64,000 bases of DNA from Mycobacterium sp. GA-2829 (GTDB lineage: Bacteria; Actinomycetota; Actinomycetes; Mycobacteriales; Mycobacteriaceae), in assembly GCF_001499965.1 (NCBI RefSeq), contig NZ_LQIT01000010.1, positions 1-64,000 on the forward strand, read 5' to 3'. A program made the position numbers and the translations under genes. Under the pieces are notes generated by a model. It was not told the origin of the DNA, made no database searches, and saw nothing but the letters and a program-made list of their open reading frames with translations. Below, piece after piece: positions 23,411 through 35,806 of this stretch (positions are counted from its first letter, which is position 1; each line of letters begins with the position of its first letter).

Positions 23411-26400
23411 CTACGGCTGGATGCGGATCTCACCGGGCTTCCACAGCCCGCTGTGCGTCTCGGTGCCCAGCTCGATCTCGGCCGGCTGCGCGTCGACGAT
23501 GGTGTCGAAGCGCCGCAGCGAACCCCAGTCCTGACCCCAGTCGTTCGACAGGTACGTCGACATCACCGACGCCCGCAGCAGCAGGTCCGTGATGCCCAGC
23601 AGACCGCCGTTGAGACCGTCCTGCCACGTGTCGGTGCTCTGCAGCTTGGCGTAGTAGTCGGGGGAGATCCGGAACTTCGGCACCTCGGCGACACCGTTGG
23701 CGTGCAGCATCGGCTGCTGGCACGGGAACGCCATCCCGACGGCCCAGTCCATCAGCACCGGCTGCTCGGACCCGACGTACTCCTGCACCGACCGCACCTC
23801 GGGCAGCCGCGGCGGCGTCACCGCGATCCAGTCGCCCTGGCCGAGGTTGAGGTCCTCGGCGATGACGCGTACGGCCACGGCGTCGCCGGGGATCTGCTCA
23901 CGCGGGTAGCGCAGGTTGCGCCAGGACGGGGTGGGCCCGATGTCGTAGGGCTCGACGCGGCCACCGGGCACCAGCGCGCCGTCGGGTCCGCGGCGCGCAT
24001 ACTCCAAAGCCACGGTCTGCCCGGAGGTGTTGCCCTCGGCCACACTGCGGCCCGCAATCGTCCCCGCCGCGGTGATGACGAGCAGCGGGTGCGCGTCGTC
24101 GGCGGCCGGTAGGTCGTACCACGCCGAGGCCAGCCGGGCCTCCTGCTGCACGTCGGTCGAATACGTGCCCGCGACAGGCACACTCGCCGGGTCGAGGCCG
24201 TAGGGCAGCGGCACCGTGGAGCCGTTCACCCCGGGCCGCGACAGCGTCTCCGGCTGGTTCCAGTCGTAGTCGGTGCCCGGCTGCGGATTGTTCAGCCGGA
24301 TCGCCTCGGCGATGATCCGATCGGGAACCCCGTTGGGGGAGAAGCCGATCGGACGCGTGCCGCCGAGCGGTCCGAGCGATCCGTAATCGCCCGGAAGTGG
24401 TTGCAGGAAGCCGGCATTGGAGTCGGGTTCGACGAGCACGTCGTCGGCCAGGCCGCAGCCGCCCGCGAATGCGCGGATGTTGGCCCAGCCGTTGGAGTAG
24501 GTCGGGTACTGACGCACCACGCCGACGGCCATCGAGGCCACCATGAAGAGCACCATGAACCCGGCGGCGATGGGTATCGGTGCGGCCGTGAGCCTTTCGA
24601 CCAGGCGCGAATCCCGACCGGGCGACACATGCAGCCAGAACGCCCACGCCGCGGCGAGTACGAACAGTGCGAAGAACACCGCGCTGACCGTCACGCCACC
24701 GAGTTTCGGCACCGCGGTGTTGAACGGCACCCCGAAGTTCGACACGTACCACCACCCGTTGGTGGACGCGAAACACAGTGCGAGCACGAACAACAACGCG
24801 GCCAGGAACGCCATCCGGTTGCGCGCCGACCGCACCACCACCGGCGACACCAGCACCGTCGCGAGCGCGGCCATCGCACCACCCACCGCCGCGAACAGCC
24901 CGAAGTGGTGGATCCACTTGGTGGGGGTGAACATCAGGAAGAAGATCGTCGCGAAGATGACGCCCATCAGCCGCCAGGCCGGACCGCGCGCCACACCGGG
25001 GACGCGTTTGCGCCGCAACATGATGAACAGCGACGGGAACAGGCACAGCGCGGTGAACAGGAACGCCACCCGCCGCGCGATCGCCCCGTCGGTGGTCGGC
25101 AGGATCAGGTAGTAGTACCGCAGGTTCTCGGTGTACCACTCCTGGCTCGGGCCGATCGCGGTGCGGATCCTGGTGGCCTCCAACACCGTCGACAGCGTCT
25201 GGTCGGCGAACACCACGGCCAGGATCACGGTGCCCGCGGCGAGCAGCGGGGCCAACAGGGGCAGCGTGCCGACCAGCGCGCGACGGCGCATGAGGATCCG
25301 CAGGATGGGGCGGCCACCGGCGACCAGCGCGGCCACCGCGATCAGACCCGTCGGCTGGATGCCGAGGGTGAACGCGGCGGTGGTGATGGCCAGCGCCGCC
25401 GGGGTCAGCCGGCCCGAGGTGACGGCCCGCTCGATCAGCACGTAGGTGATCAGCGCGCCGGTGGCGATCTGCCCTTCGGGGCGCAGACCGTTGTTGAACG
25501 GCATCCACGCCGCGAGCAGCACCAGCCCGGCCGCCCACATCGCCGCCCGGCTGCCCGAGACGGCGGGCCCCAAGCGCGGCAACACCTCTCGGGACAGCAG
25601 CAGCCAGCAGATCAATGCGCAGATCATGTCCGGCAGCCGCATCCAGATGCCCGCGGTGCTCACGTGCGTCATCAGCGCCAGCACGTTGTAGTACCAGCCG
25701 AACGGATCCTCGGGGCTGCCGAACCAGCGGAAGTAGTTCGACATGTAGCCGGCGTGGTCGGCGACGCGCGCCATGCCGAGGATGTATCCGTCGTCCGACG
25801 AATTGGCGCCGATGACGTACCAGAGCGCGAACGCGGCGATGACGACGCCGTCGACCAGCGTGAAAGTCCGCCAGCGCGTGGGGATCACGCGGTGCATACG
25901 CCTGCCGTCTAGGCGGTCCAGCCGCCACAGCGCCAGCAGGGCGATGACCGTGGAGATGACCGCGAGCAGGATCGCGGTGAGTTTGAGCGCGGTCGGCTCG
26001 GTGGTGAAGCGGGTGTCGATGGTCGCGGTGAACGTCATCCCCGGCGGGGCCGGGCCGGTGAGGTCGGTGAAGACCCCGACGATCGCGGGCCGCAGGTTCG
26101 GATCGGCGTAGCCGGTGCGCTGCGGTTGGCCGGCGTCTTCGCCCGAGATCTGAGTGAGACCGACGAAGTCGGCGTACGTGCCGTCCTGCGTCGAGGTGAT
26201 GTCGATGCGTTCACAGCCGGGTCCGGTCACCCGGGCCCGGTTGACGGAGGCGACCACCACGTTGCGCACGATCACGTCGACGCGGGTGCGGGTGACGTTG
26301 ACCAGCATCGCGTTGAGTGCGGCGTCGCGCCCCTCCGCCGGTGCGGTGCCCAGCACCAGACCGCCGTCGGCGGGCATGCCGCGGACGACCGCACACGGGA

Positions 26401-26593
26401 TCGAGGCGGTCAGTTCCACCGGCGCCTGCGAGAGCAGCGGCGCGGTGAGGTTGTCGAAACGCCCCTGCTGGGGCCAGTTCAGCGTCGCAGTGGTCTGGGT
26501 GACCGGCAGCAGCGGCGTCGCCACCGCCATGACGAACCCGAGCAGGCCGGCGATCGTCGCCACCCACCGCGCGATCTTCACGTCCTTGCTCAT
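23411..26593 (-). CDS. embB: Arabinosyltransferase EmbB
   Basis: EmbB (GT53) extends and branches the arabinan of arabinogalactan using DPA outside the membrane, acting with EmbA. It is 1060 aa: an N-terminal membrane segment, a jelly-roll domain, a long multi-spanning region and a C-terminal carbohydrate-binding domain. The catalytic loop ANSSDDGYILGMARVADH carries Asp267/Asp268. Met274 is the counterpart of M. tuberculosis Met306, the main ethambutol-resistance site. The residues around it (YILGMAR) are the drug-susceptible form, not the substituted form of intrinsically resistant species. The start overlaps the embA stop (ATGA). It is the last gene of the dprE1-embB operon. Confidence 0.97.
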   Translation of the reverse strand: MSKDVKIARWVATIAGLLGFVMAVATPLLPVTQTTATLNWPQQGRFDNLTAPLLSQAPVELTASIPCAVVRGMPADGGLVLGTAPAEGRDAALNAMLVNVTRTRVDVIVRNVVVASVNRARVTGPGCERIDITSTQDGTYADFVGLTQISGEDAGQPQRTGYADPNLRPAIVGVFTDLTGPAPPGMTFTATIDTRFTTEPTALKLTAILLAVISTVIALLALWRLDRLDGRRMHRVIPTRWRTFTLVDGVVIAAFALWYVIGANSSDDGYILGMARVADHAGYMSNYFRWFGSPEDPFGWYYNVLALMTHVSTAGIWMRLPDMICALICWLLLSREVLPRLGPAVSGSRAAMWAAGLVLLAAWMPFNNGLRPEGQIATGALITYVLIERAVTSGRLTPAALAITTAAFTLGIQPTGLIAVAALVAGGRPILRILMRRRALVGTLPLLAPLLAAGTVILAVVFADQTLSTVLEATRIRTAIGPSQEWYTENLRYYYLILPTTDGAIARRVAFLFTALCLFPSLFIMLRRKRVPGVARGPAWRLMGVIFATIFFLMFTPTKWIHHFGLFAAVGGAMAALATVLVSPVVVRSARNRMAFLAALLFVLALCFASTNGWWYVSNFGVPFNTAVPKLGGVTVSAVFFALFVLAAAWAFWLHVSPGRDSRLVERLTAAPIPIAAGFMVLFMVASMAVGVVRQYPTYSNGWANIRAFAGGCGLADDVLVEPDSNAGFLQPLPGDYGSLGPLGGTRPIGFSPNGVPDRIIAEAIRLNNPQPGTDYDWNQPETLSRPGVNGSTVPLPYGLDPASVPVAGTYSTDVQQEARLASAWYDLPAADDAHPLLVITAAGTIAGRSVAEGNTSGQTVALEYARRGPDGALVPGGRVEPYDIGPTPSWRNLRYPREQIPGDAVAVRVIAEDLNLGQGDWIAVTPPRLPEVRSVQEYVGSEQPVLMDWAVGMAFPCQQPMLHANGVAEVPKFRISPDYYAKLQSTDTWQDGLNGGLLGITDLLLRASVMSTYLSNDWGQDWGSLRRFDTIVDAQPAEIELGTETHSGLWKPGEIRIQP

Positions 26594-29500
26594 CAGGGGA
26601 GTGCCCTGATCGGTCCGCCGCGGCTCCAGCCGAACACTCGTTTCGATCCTTCCTCGATGACGGCCTCGGGCGCTTCGTCACGCGGCACGACGCGGATGTA
26701 GCGCTCGATCGAGCCCCAGTCCCGGTACCAGTCGCCGCTCAGATAGGTCGGGATGGTCGCGGTGCGCAGCAGCGCCTGGATGAACAGGAACGGGCCGCCG
26801 TCCTCGGCGGACTGCCACTGGTTCGATGACGCGACCACCTGCTTGAAGTTCGGCAGGATCCGGTACTCCGGCAGTTCGGCGACGCCGAGGTGTTCGGAGA
26901 ACGGCCGCTGGCAGGGGAAGTTCGCGGCGGTGGCGATGTCCATCAGCACCGGGGTCTGCGAGCCGAGGAACTCCGAAGCGGTCTGCAGCACCGGAACCCG
27001 CGGCGGGGTGAACGCGAACCACTGGTCTTCGGACAGGTTCGGATCGTCGGCGACGATGCGCGCGACGTTGGCCTCCGGCGGCGCCCACGCCAGCGGGAAA
27101 CGCAGGTTGCGCCACGCCTTCTGCTGGAAGATGTCGATCGGCTGCACCTCGTCGAGCGCCTGGTAGGAGCCGTCGGGCCGGTGCACACCCCACTGCAGCT
27201 TCAGCGACTGCCCGTAGTTGAACGAGCCGTCCTCCTCGTAGTACCAGATCGCGCCCGCGGCGGCGACGGTCACCAGCGGCCGGTCGGGTGTGCGGGGCGG
27301 CAGCTGGTACCACGCCGAGGTGGCCTGGGCGGCGACGGTGTTCTCGTCGTAACTGCCCATCACCGGCGTGCGGTCGGGGTCGAGCCCGAACGGCAGGAAC
27401 ACCCGGGAGCCGTTGACGCCTTCGGGGCCGTAGCCGCCGCCGGTGCCCGCCGCGTAACCGACGCCGATGTTCGGTTTGTCGACCGGCCCGTCGGAGTTCA
27501 CGGTGCCGGGGTTGGCGGCCACGGGTTCGGCGGGTTCGAGGGTGTCGCTGACCCCGTTGGGGGTGAAGCCGACGGGGTCCTCCCCGCCGAGCGGGCCGTA
27601 CTCGCCGAAGCGTTGACCCGGAACCGGTTGCAGCATCCCGGCATTGGTGTCTGCCTCGACCAGCACGTCGTCGGCCATCGCGCAGCTGTTCCCCGAGGAT
27701 CCTGTCAACCCCAGCGCCGACAGGTTCGCCGCGCCGATCGTGTAGACGGGGTAGCGGCCGGCGGTGGCCTTGACCATCGAGCCGAGTTCGAGCACCACCA
27801 TGATGACCGCGACCACCAGCAGCGGGGTCGACGCCAGCGCACGGTTGCGGCCGGTGTCGGCGACCTCGGTGTGCCCGGCGTAGTCGATGCGGAAGTGCAG
27901 CCACGCCGCGAGGATGCCGCCGGCGATGGCGAGGACCAGGAAGATCGTGGTGACCGGGTAGCCGATGATGACCGGCTGTTTGTCGAACCACGGCACCCCG
28001 TAGTTGGCGGTGTAGAACCAGCCGTTGATCCCCGAGGTCGCCCAGGCCAGCACGAACAGCAGTGCGGTCACGTACAGCGCCAGGTTGCGGCGGCTGTTCA
28101 CGCCGACGCGGGCGAACGCGAACGCGGTGACCCCGCCGAGCGCACCGGCCAGCCCGGCGAACACCCCGAACTGGATCGCCCACTTCGTCGGCGTGACGGT
28201 CAACAGCATCAGCCCGACGGCGGTGGTCCCGGCCAGCCGCCACACCGGGCCGCTGAAGGTGCCGGGCAGCCCGCCCCGGCGCAGTAGCAGCACGATCAGG
28301 CCGAACAGGCACAGCAGCAGGATCAGCACCGAGAAGCGGCGGGTCAGCGAACCGTCGACGCTGTCCTCGACGGTGAGGAAGTAGTACCGCAGGAACTCCT
28401 GGTACCAGGGCAGGGTCGGGCCGACGACGTATTTGATGCGCACCGATTCGGCGACGGTGGCCAGCGTCTGATCCCGGAACACCAGCACGAACACCAGCGA
28501 CACCGCGGCCGCCAGCGGCGCGACCGCCGACAGCAGTCCGTCGGTGACCCGGCGGGCCTTCACGATCCGCACGATCGACCGCGCGCCCACGAGCAGCGGG
28601 GCGAGTGCGACCAGACCCTGCGGCGCCAGCGTCACCGAGAACATCGCGATGACGAGTGCCACCGCGGCCGGCCACAGCCGCCGGGTGCCGATCGTGCGCT
28701 CGACGAGCATCCACACCGCGATCACCGCGAACGCGATCAGCGGTTCGGGGCGCAACCCGTTGTTGAACGGCAGCCAGGCCGCCAGGAACACCGCACCGGC
28801 GGTCCACACCGCGACGCGATTGGCGGCCAGTCGCCTGCCCAGCCGCGGCACCACACAGCGGCTGACGATCAACCAGGTGGCGATCGCGGCGGCGGTGGCG
28901 GGCTGCCGCATCCACACGCCGGCCGTGCTGATCGACGCCAGGTGTGCGAGCACGCTCTGGTACCAGTCGAACGGGGCCTCGGTGGCGCCGAAATAGCGGA
29001 AGTAGTTGGCGGTGTAGCCGGCCTCGTCGGAGACCCGTGCGATCGTCAGGTTGTAGCCGTCGTCGGAGGACTGCGCCCCGACCACGTGCCAGATCAGCAG
29101 GGTGCCGACCACGCCGATGTCGGCCAGCCACGTCGACAGCCCGACGCGCCACCACCGCCGCCAGGTGCGCGGGATCCCGCGGCCGGCGCGGCGGTCCAGC
29201 AGCGCCAGCGCGATGATCGAGCCGATCACGCACAGCACACCCAGCGTCATCACCGCCAGCTTGAGCAGCGTCGGGCTGGTGATGAACCGGGTGTCGACGT
29301 CGATGCGGGCGCTCAGACCCGGTTGCGGGGCCACCTCGAGGTCGGTGAACACCCCGGCGACCTGTGGGCGTTTGTCGAGCGGCAGCGTGCCCGCGGCGCC
29401 GGGGATGCCGACGAAGTCCGCGCCGACGGCGCCGACGTTGGCCCAGATCCGCAGCTCGCTGCAGCCGCCCGCGGCCATCGCGCTGCGCGGTGCGACGGCG

Positions 29501-29850
29501 GCGACCGAATCGCGGAACGCGACGACGATGTCGTCGGCGTTGGCGCGGACGAACAGTCCGTTGCGGCTCGCGGCGATGCCGCCGGGCGGGATGGTGGAGA
29601 ACACCAGGCCGCCGTCGGCGGGCAGGGTGGCCATCGCCGCGCAGGGGATGGTCACGTCGAGCGACTGCGGGGCGCCGGACACCAGCGGGGCGGTCAGGTC
29701 ACCGACGAAGCCGTCCTCAGCCGGCGCCTGCGGCCACAGGATCGTCGCGGTGGACTGCCTGACCGGCAGCAGCGGGGCCAACGCGCACAGCACGACGCCC
29801 GCAAGACCCGCGAAGACGGCGATCAGGCGGACGAGACGGTGTGCGGGCAC
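26593..29850 (-). CDS. embA: Arabinosyltransferase EmbA
   Basis: EmbA (GT53, 1085 aa) partners EmbB in making the terminal hexa-arabinoside of arabinogalactan. The N-terminal helix [23 protein letters not shown] leads into the conserved [10 protein letters not shown] stretch. The catalytic loop [21 protein letters not shown] (Asp263/Asp264) is distinct from the ILGMA and ILTMA versions of EmbB and EmbC, which supports the paralogue assignment along with gene order. The C-terminal domain shows [20 protein letters not shown] and [13 protein letters not shown] motifs. The GTG start at 29850 lies 24 nt after embC; the stop overlaps the embB start by the ATGA arrangement. Confidence 0.96.
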   Translation of the reverse strand: MPAHRLVRLIAVFAGLAGVVLCALAPLLPVRQSTATILWPQAPAEDGFVGDLTAPLVSGAPQSLDVTIPCAAMATLPADGGLVFSTIPPGGIAASRNGLFVRANADDIVVAFRDSVAAVAPRSAMAAGGCSELRIWANVGAVGADFVGIPGAAGTLPLDKRPQVAGVFTDLEVAPQPGLSARIDVDTRFITSPTLLKLAVMTLGVLCVIGSIIALALLDRRAGRGIPRTWRRWWRVGLSTWLADIGVVGTLLIWHVVGAQSSDDGYNLTIARVSDEAGYTANYFRYFGATEAPFDWYQSVLAHLASISTAGVWMRQPATAAAIATWLIVSRCVVPRLGRRLAANRVAVWTAGAVFLAAWLPFNNGLRPEPLIAFAVIAVWMLVERTIGTRRLWPAAVALVIAMFSVTLAPQGLVALAPLLVGARSIVRIVKARRVTDGLLSAVAPLAAAVSLVFVLVFRDQTLATVAESVRIKYVVGPTLPWYQEFLRYYFLTVEDSVDGSLTRRFSVLILLLCLFGLIVLLLRRGGLPGTFSGPVWRLAGTTAVGLMLLTVTPTKWAIQFGVFAGLAGALGGVTAFAFARVGVNSRRNLALYVTALLFVLAWATSGINGWFYTANYGVPWFDKQPVIIGYPVTTIFLVLAIAGGILAAWLHFRIDYAGHTEVADTGRNRALASTPLLVVAVIMVVLELGSMVKATAGRYPVYTIGAANLSALGLTGSSGNSCAMADDVLVEADTNAGMLQPVPGQRFGEYGPLGGEDPVGFTPNGVSDTLEPAEPVAANPGTVNSDGPVDKPNIGVGYAAGTGGGYGPEGVNGSRVFLPFGLDPDRTPVMGSYDENTVAAQATSAWYQLPPRTPDRPLVTVAAAGAIWYYEEDGSFNYGQSLKLQWGVHRPDGSYQALDEVQPIDIFQQKAWRNLRFPLAWAPPEANVARIVADDPNLSEDQWFAFTPPRVPVLQTASEFLGSQTPVLMDIATAANFPCQRPFSEHLGVAELPEYRILPNFKQVVASSNQWQSAEDGGPFLFIQALLRTATIPTYLSGDWYRDWGSIERYIRVVPRDEAPEAVIEEGSKRVFGWSRGGPIRALP

Positions 29851-29874
29851 GAGCGTCGATGGTAGGCGACGGAC

Positions 29875-32800
29875 CTAATGACGCAGCGGCGCCGGGCTCC
29901 AGAGGCCGCTACGCGTTGTGGAACCGAGATCGAGACGGGCCGGAACCGCGTCGCGGTAGTAGGGCGTGAGCTGCTGCAGCGCACCCCAGTCGCGCGACCA
30001 GTCGTCCTTCAGGTAGGTCGACAGGGTGGTCGGGCGCAGCAGCAGTTCGGTGATGCCCAACGGTCCGCCGCCGAGGTAGTCCATCACCGGCGAGTTGGCC
30101 TCCGCACCGAAGCGGTCGGGCATGATCCGCCACTTCGGCACCTCGATGACGCCGTTGTGGTGGTCGAACGGCCGCTGGCAGGGGAACGCCAGGCCGACCA
30201 GCCAGTCGAGCAGCACCGGATCCTGCGAGCCGACAACGTCCTGCAGCGTGCGCAGCTCCGGGATCCGGGGCGGGGTCAGCGCGGTCCACTGGTCCGGGCT
30301 CAGGTCGTCGTCGGTGGCGACCAGCCGGATGCGGGTGGCGTCGTCGGGGATGGCCGACATCGGCACCCGCAGGTTGCGCCATGCCGGGGAGGCCCCGACG
30401 TCGGCGAGTCCGACGCTGCCGCCCGGCTCCGGATCGTCGCCGCCTGCGTCGGTGGCCCACTGGACCCGCACGTCGCCGGTGTCGAAGCGGCCCGCGGCCG
30501 ACACGACGAGCAGCGGTCCGCGGGTATCGGGTGCGGGCAGCCGGTACCACGCCGAGCGCAGGTTCGCCGGCGACTGGGCGCCGTTGCGCCAGCTGCCGAG
30601 CACCGGGACGCGGGCCGGGTCGAGGTTGAACGGCAGCCGGGCGCGGGAGCCGTTGACACCGGCGCGGGCGGTGGTGCCGCCCTCGGTGCCCGCTTCGCCG
30701 CCGGTCTCGTCGTCGCCTTCGGTGTCGGCGAAGTTCGTTGCCTGCGTCTGGTCGGTGACGGTGTCGGCCGACACGTCCGACGGGATGCCGTTGGGGCTGA
30801 AACCCTGTGCGGTGGCGGCGCCGAGCGCGGCGCCGACGGGCACCCCGATGGGGGCGAGGAACCCGTCGTTGGGGTCCTGTTCGACCATCACGTCGTTGGC
30901 CAGCGCGCACGTCCTACCGGTCAGCGCCTCGAGGTTGGAGCGGCCGACCGTCCACGCCGGGTACTGCCCGACCATCGCCAGCGTCAGCGAGGCGACCTCG
31001 AACAGCACCACCACCCAGGCGGCGATCGCCAGCGGGGACTGCACGAGCCGGCGCCAGCGGCCGTCGTCGGGGGAGGTGTCACGACCGGAGAAGTGGAACC
31101 ACGCCGCGACCAACAGTGCGAGCACCGACAGCCCGAGTAGGACGGTGGTGAAGCCGAACCGGTACTCGGGGAACGAGTTCGACCACGGGACACCGAAGTT
31201 CGAGACGTACCACCAGCCGTTGACCGTCGCGAACGACAGCGCGGCGACGAACAGCACGGCGGCGGCGAAGATCGTACGGTTGCGGCGCGACCGCATCGCC
31301 ACCGCGGCGACGGCGACGGCGGCCAGCGCACCGAGCGATCCGGCCAGGCCGGCGAACACCCCGAAGTGGTGGGTCCACTTGGTGGGGGTGAACATCATCG
31401 CCAGGAACGAGATGATCGTGATGCCGATGATGCGGCGGCTCGGTCCGGCGGCGGTACCGGGGATGCGGCCCTTGCGCAGCGTCATCGCCACCGACACCGC
31501 CAGCGCGAGCAGCAGGGTCAGCACCGCGAAGCGCCGCGCCACCGAACCGTCGGGGCTGGTGGTGAACAGTCGCGAGTAGCGGATGTGCTCGTCGAACCAG
31601 GCCAGGCTCGGTCCGACGGCGCTCTTGAAGCTGCTGGCCTGCATCTCGCCGACCAGGGTCTGGTCGCGGAAGATCAGGATCGCGGTGACGGTGCCCGCCG
31701 CGAGGATCGGCGCCAGCAGCGCGAGATAGCCGAAGCGCGAGGTGTGCCGGGCGACGATGGTCTTCAGCGGTCCGACGGCGACCAGCAGTGCGCCGACGGC
31801 CGCGATGCCGGTGGGCCCGGAGAACAGGGTGAGCGCGCCGATGATGATCGCGATCGCGACGGGCAGCAGCCTGCTGGTCGCCACGCCGCGCTCCACCGAG
31901 CACCAGGTCAGCAGGATGCCCAGCGCGATGATCGGCTCGGGCCGCAGCCCGTTGTTCAGCGGCAGCCAGAACGCCAGGAACATGCCCGCCGCGGTCCACG
32001 CCGCCGCCCGGCTGGCCTTCACCGCGGCCCCCAGGCGCGGGATCACCTCCCGGCTGATCACCCACCAGCAGGCCAGCGCCATCAACAGCGTCGGCAACCG
32101 CATCCACACGCTGGCGGTGCTGACGTGCGACCACAGCGCGAGCAGGTCGTAGTACCAGCCGAACGGGGCCTCGGGGGTGCCGAACCAGCGGTAGTAGTTG
32201 GCCATGTAGCCGGCGTGTTCGGATACCCGGGCCATGGTCAGGATGTAGCCGTCGTCGGCGGTGTTGGCGCCGACGAAATGCCACCACACCAGCACCGCGG
32301 CCACGACACCGTCGAGCGGTGTCAGCGACCACCAGCGCGACGGCAGGAACCGGCGGTGCCGCATGCCGTCGTCGGTGTCGAGGACGTGCAGCGCACCGAG
32401 CGCGACGACCGTCAGCGCGACACCGACGATCATCACCAGGAGTTTGAGCAGGGTGGGGCTGCTGCTGTAGCGCGAGTCGACGGTGGCCGAGAACTCCAGG
32501 CCGGGCGGTGCGGGGCCGGACAGGTCGGTGAAGACGCCGACGATCTGCGGGCGGAAGTCGTAGCCACCGCGTTCCCCACGCAGCGGGCCGCCGGGCTCTT
32601 CACCCGGGTCGACGTCGTCGGGGCCCTCGGTGAGCCCGACGAATTCGCCGGTCACCTTGTCGGCGTGGGCGGTGAACACCAACCGCTCGCACTGCGGGCT
32701 GAGCACTTCCGACAGCGGCGCTGACACCACCGGGGTGTTGCGGACGATGACGAGCAGGTCGTTGTTGACCCGTTCGATGAGCAGACCGCGGTCGACGGCC

Positions 32801-33138
32801 TTGGGCGCCTGTTTGGGCACCGTCGACAGCAGGACCGTGCGGCCCGCGTTGGCCGGGCCCGCCAGTCCGGCGGCGGCCTGGCACGGCACGGTGATGGTGA
32901 GGTCGGTGGCGACGTATCCGATCAGCGGCGCGTCGACGCTGCGCAGCACACCGTCCTGCGGCCAGTTCAGCTCGACGGTGGTCTGCTCGACCGGCAGCAG
33001 CGGGGTGGCCAGCGCCATGGCCGCACCGAGCAGGCCGGCGACGATGGCGATGAGGCGCGCTGTCCGGTGGTTGCTCCCGGGCGCGGCCTGCGAGTTCACG
33101 GGCCTAGATGTTAACGGCCCCGGCTGAGCGTCAGCCAT
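29875..33138 (-). CDS. embC: Arabinosyltransferase EmbC
   Basis: EmbC (GT53, 1087 aa) builds the arabinan of lipoarabinomannan. The extended N-terminus before the first membrane helix (about 27-50), the catalytic loop [21 protein letters not shown] (Asp295/Asp296) and position first in the embC-embA-embB order identify it. The C-terminal carbohydrate-binding domain includes [19 protein letters not shown]. The ATG at 33138 overlaps the end of aftA by 8 nt; a start slightly downstream would remove that overlap, but it would leave the gene just as closely coupled. Confidence 0.96.
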   Translation of the reverse strand: MADAQPGPLTSRPVNSQAAPGSNHRTARLIAIVAGLLGAAMALATPLLPVEQTTVELNWPQDGVLRSVDAPLIGYVATDLTITVPCQAAAGLAGPANAGRTVLLSTVPKQAPKAVDRGLLIERVNNDLLVIVRNTPVVSAPLSEVLSPQCERLVFTAHADKVTGEFVGLTEGPDDVDPGEEPGGPLRGERGGYDFRPQIVGVFTDLSGPAPPGLEFSATVDSRYSSSPTLLKLLVMIVGVALTVVALGALHVLDTDDGMRHRRFLPSRWWSLTPLDGVVAAVLVWWHFVGANTADDGYILTMARVSEHAGYMANYYRWFGTPEAPFGWYYDLLALWSHVSTASVWMRLPTLLMALACWWVISREVIPRLGAAVKASRAAAWTAAGMFLAFWLPLNNGLRPEPIIALGILLTWCSVERGVATSRLLPVAIAIIIGALTLFSGPTGIAAVGALLVAVGPLKTIVARHTSRFGYLALLAPILAAGTVTAILIFRDQTLVGEMQASSFKSAVGPSLAWFDEHIRYSRLFTTSPDGSVARRFAVLTLLLALAVSVAMTLRKGRIPGTAAGPSRRIIGITIISFLAMMFTPTKWTHHFGVFAGLAGSLGALAAVAVAAVAMRSRRNRTIFAAAVLFVAALSFATVNGWWYVSNFGVPWSNSFPEYRFGFTTVLLGLSVLALLVAAWFHFSGRDTSPDDGRWRRLVQSPLAIAAWVVVLFEVASLTLAMVGQYPAWTVGRSNLEALTGRTCALANDVMVEQDPNDGFLAPIGVPVGAALGAATAQGFSPNGIPSDVSADTVTDQTQATNFADTEGDDETGGEAGTEGGTTARAGVNGSRARLPFNLDPARVPVLGSWRNGAQSPANLRSAWYRLPAPDTRGPLLVVSAAGRFDTGDVRVQWATDAGGDDPEPGGSVGLADVGASPAWRNLRVPMSAIPDDATRIRLVATDDDLSPDQWTALTPPRIPELRTLQDVVGSQDPVLLDWLVGLAFPCQRPFDHHNGVIEVPKWRIMPDRFGAEANSPVMDYLGGGPLGITELLLRPTTLSTYLKDDWSRDWGALQQLTPYYRDAVPARLDLGSTTRSGLWSPAPLRH

Positions 33139-35032
33139 CGACCGGTTGCCTGATGGCCAGCACGAACGGCCCGATGTCGGAGACCTCGAAGCGCGGGTCG
33201 TCGAACAGGGCGGCGTCGAGCTTCACCTGGTAGCGCCGCACGTTCGGGTGGTTGGGGTAGACGTCGGAGGCCAGCCGCAGGGTGTAGGAGTCCTCCGACC
33301 CCCGGCGCATGAGGAACACCGTCGGCGGATCCCACGGCAGTTCGTCGAGCGCTGCGACGAACTGGTCGGCGTCGCCGAGGGTGGCCCAGCTCTCGATGGC
33401 CGCGGCGCGGTCGTCGAACTGGGCGAGCGGGTTGGCGTAGTGCGAGGTCAGCCCCTGGAACCCGTAGTACGGGTAGTACGACAGGAAGCTGTAGTCGGCG
33501 GTCAGCACGATCGTCTCGTTGCGGGGGCGCCCGGTGGTCTCGAGGATCTTCGCGTCGACCTCGCGGTAGTAGCGTTCCGAACCCGGTGGCCGCCGGTCGG
33601 CGCGCTGACCGTAGCCGTCGGTGTCGGTGTAGGCGACGGCGATGTCGGGGCGCAGCGTGTCGGGGATGTCCTGGCTGAACGTCAGCGCGCCGATCGCACC
33701 GATCGCGCCCGCGGCCACCAGCAGCCGCCGGCTGGAGAAGCTGTCGGCGAGGCCGCGGGCCGCCTCGACGAATCCGAACACCCCGGCGGCCGAGAGCAGC
33801 ACCACCAGCGTCGGCTGCAGCCGGAACGACAGCAACGTGGTGCCCGCCAGCGTGGTGAGCATCGACAGCAGCGCCCAGGCGTAGACGGCGAGCACCGCGA
33901 TCGCCAGCGCGGGAGCTATCTGCTCTTCGCGCAAGCGCTCATCGGAAGCCCGCGTCGAGTTGTTCGCGCGCACCACCAGCCAGATGGTGCCGACCAGGCA
34001 CAGCGCGCCGAGCAGCGTGAAACTCAGCATCGGGAACGACAGCTGTGAACCGTCCGGCGGCAGGTAGTGCTGGGCGGTGCCGGTCTCGGCGGGGGTGCCG
34101 CGCAGCGCGGCGAGCAGGTACGGCGCCCACCCGATCAGCGCGATCGCCCCGGCGATCACCGCGATGACGAGCAGTCGCAGCAGCGGTTCGACCCGGCGGC
34201 GGGCGACGGCGACCGTGAGCGCCATCAGCACCAGCGTGAACGCCGCGTACGCGAGCAGCAGGGTGTAGAAGAGTGCGGCCACCCCGAGGAACAGCCCGAC
34301 CCCGACGATCGCGGCCCAGCCACCCTTGCGCGCGCCGGCCCGCAGTCCCGACCACGCCAGCACGAACACCGGCGGCAGCAGCACCGCGATGATCGCGGCG
34401 TACGGTTCGGCGGGCGAGTAGGCGAGCATCACCGCGGTGGTGGCGGTGGTGACGATCAGCGCGTAGCGGAACCGGATCAGCGCCGTCCACAGCACGAACG
34501 CGAGGACGACGGCGACGGCGATCGAGATGATCGACCAGGGTTTGAACATCTCCCACGCCGGGGTGCCGGTCAGTGCGGCGAGCCTGCCGCCGAGCCAGAA
34601 CCAGCCCGGCGGATAGAACGGCGGCAGCCCGTAGTAGGTCATGTCGTGCAGCGCGGCGGTGTCGGCGAAGCGCGTCAGGTACTCGGTGCGGAACTGCTGA
34701 TCGACCGAGATGCCGAACAGGTACAGCTTGGTGGCGCCCAGCGGCATCGCCAGCGTGACGACCGCGAACGCGGCCAGGAAGACCGTCGACGCGGCGTGCG
34801 CCAACAGCCGCCTACCCCGTCGGTGCACCCAACCCGCGGCGAGAAGGCCCGCCAGACAACCGAACTGGCCGACGGTGGTGAGCGCGTGCAGTTGGTTCGA
34901 CGAGTTGTACGCCGGCCACTCGACCCGCGCGATCGCCACCAGAGACACGACCGCGACGACGGCGGCGATGAGCGCCGCCACCACCATCTGGCCCGCAACG
35001 CGGATCGGCGCGGCCAGCGCGTTGGCTCCCAC
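33131..35032 (-). CDS. aftA: Arabinofuranosyltransferase AftA
   Basis: AftA (GT85, Rv3792) adds the first arabinofuranose residue to the galactan chain from DPA, priming arabinan synthesis. The 633-aa product (643 in M. tuberculosis) has many membrane helices in its first two thirds. The conserved loop [20 protein letters not shown] and the [14 protein letters not shown] motif belong to the family. A C-terminal outside domain contains [23 protein letters not shown] 35032 starts 3 nt after the dprE2 stop; the 3' end overlaps embC. Confidence 0.94.
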   Translation of the reverse strand: MGANALAAPIRVAGQMVVAALIAAVVAVVSLVAIARVEWPAYNSSNQLHALTTVGQFGCLAGLLAAGWVHRRGRRLLAHAASTVFLAAFAVVTLAMPLGATKLYLFGISVDQQFRTEYLTRFADTAALHDMTYYGLPPFYPPGWFWLGGRLAALTGTPAWEMFKPWSIISIAVAVVLAFVLWTALIRFRYALIVTTATTAVMLAYSPAEPYAAIIAVLLPPVFVLAWSGLRAGARKGGWAAIVGVGLFLGVAALFYTLLLAYAAFTLVLMALTVAVARRRVEPLLRLLVIAVIAGAIALIGWAPYLLAALRGTPAETGTAQHYLPPDGSQLSFPMLSFTLLGALCLVGTIWLVVRANNSTRASDERLREEQIAPALAIAVLAVYAWALLSMLTTLAGTTLLSFRLQPTLVVLLSAAGVFGFVEAARGLADSFSSRRLLVAAGAIGAIGALTFSQDIPDTLRPDIAVAYTDTDGYGQRADRRPPGSERYYREVDAKILETTGRPRNETIVLTADYSFLSYYPYYGFQGLTSHYANPLAQFDDRAAAIESWATLGDADQFVAALDELPWDPPTVFLMRRGSEDSYTLRLASDVYPNHPNVRRYQVKLDAALFDDPRFEVSDIGPFVLAIRQPVDG

Positions 35033-35035
35033 CGG

Positions 35036-35806
35036 TCAGATGGGCAGTTTGCGGAAGATGGGCCGCGGGATGTGGCGCAGCACCATCATCACGTAGCGGA
35101 AGGCGCCGGGCGCCCAGACCAGTTCCTTGCCCTTGGCCGATGCGGAGACCGCGAGTTCGGCGACGTACTCCTTGTCGACGGTCAGCGGCGCCTCTTTGAC
35201 GTGGGCGCTCATCCGGGTCCGCACCTGACCCGGGCGGATGACGAGCACGCGAACGCCGTACTCGCGCAGCGCTTCTCCGAGGCCGAGGTAGAACCCGTCG
35301 AGTCCGGCCTTGGTGGACCCGTAGACGAAGTTGGACCGCCGGACCCGCTCACCGGCCGCGGAGCTCATCGCGATGATCTGGCCGAAGCCCTGGGTGCGCA
35401 TCTGCTCGCCGAGCAGCACGCCCACCGAAACCGCTGCGGTGTAGTTGATCTCGGCGATCTGCACGGCCTTGCGCTGGTTCTGCCACAGCTCCTCGGCGTC
35501 GCCGAGCAGACCGAACGCGACGATGGCCACGTCGATGTCGCGGGACCCACCTGCCGACGCCTTGTCGATCACATCGGGGTGGCTCGCGGTGTCGACCGCG
35601 TCGAAGTCGATGACCTCGACGGATTTCGCACCCGCGGTGCGCATCTGAGCCACCGCGGCGTCGCGGCCCGGATCATTGGGCAGCGCGGCGAGCACGATGC
35701 GGGCGGGCGCGTTGCGCAGATAGCGTTCGCAGATCGCGAGTCCGATCTCCGACGTACCGCCGAGCAGCAGGATGGTCTGGGGGTTACCCACGGCGTCCAG
35801 CACCAT
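35036..35806 (-). CDS. dprE2: Decaprenylphosphoryl-2-keto-beta-D-erythro-pentose reductase DprE2
   Basis: DprE2 is the NADH-dependent partner of DprE1; it reduces the 2-keto intermediate to decaprenylphosphoryl-arabinose (DPA). It is a short-chain dehydrogenase of 256 aa. The nucleotide-binding motif [13 protein letters not shown] is at about 13-25, an AMSSAAG catalytic-serine segment follows, and the active-site YGSTK lies in [13 protein letters not shown]. The ATG directly abuts the dprE1 stop, as expected for an obligate pair. Confidence 0.96.
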   Translation of the reverse strand: MVLDAVGNPQTILLLGGTSEIGLAICERYLRNAPARIVLAALPNDPGRDAAVAQMRTAGAKSVEVIDFDAVDTASHPDVIDKASAGGSRDIDVAIVAFGLLGDAEELWQNQRKAVQIAEINYTAAVSVGVLLGEQMRTQGFGQIIAMSSAAGERVRRSNFVYGSTKAGLDGFYLGLGEALREYGVRVLVIRPGQVRTRMSAHVKEAPLTVDKEYVAELAVSASAKGKELVWAPGAFRYVMMVLRHIPRPIFRKLPI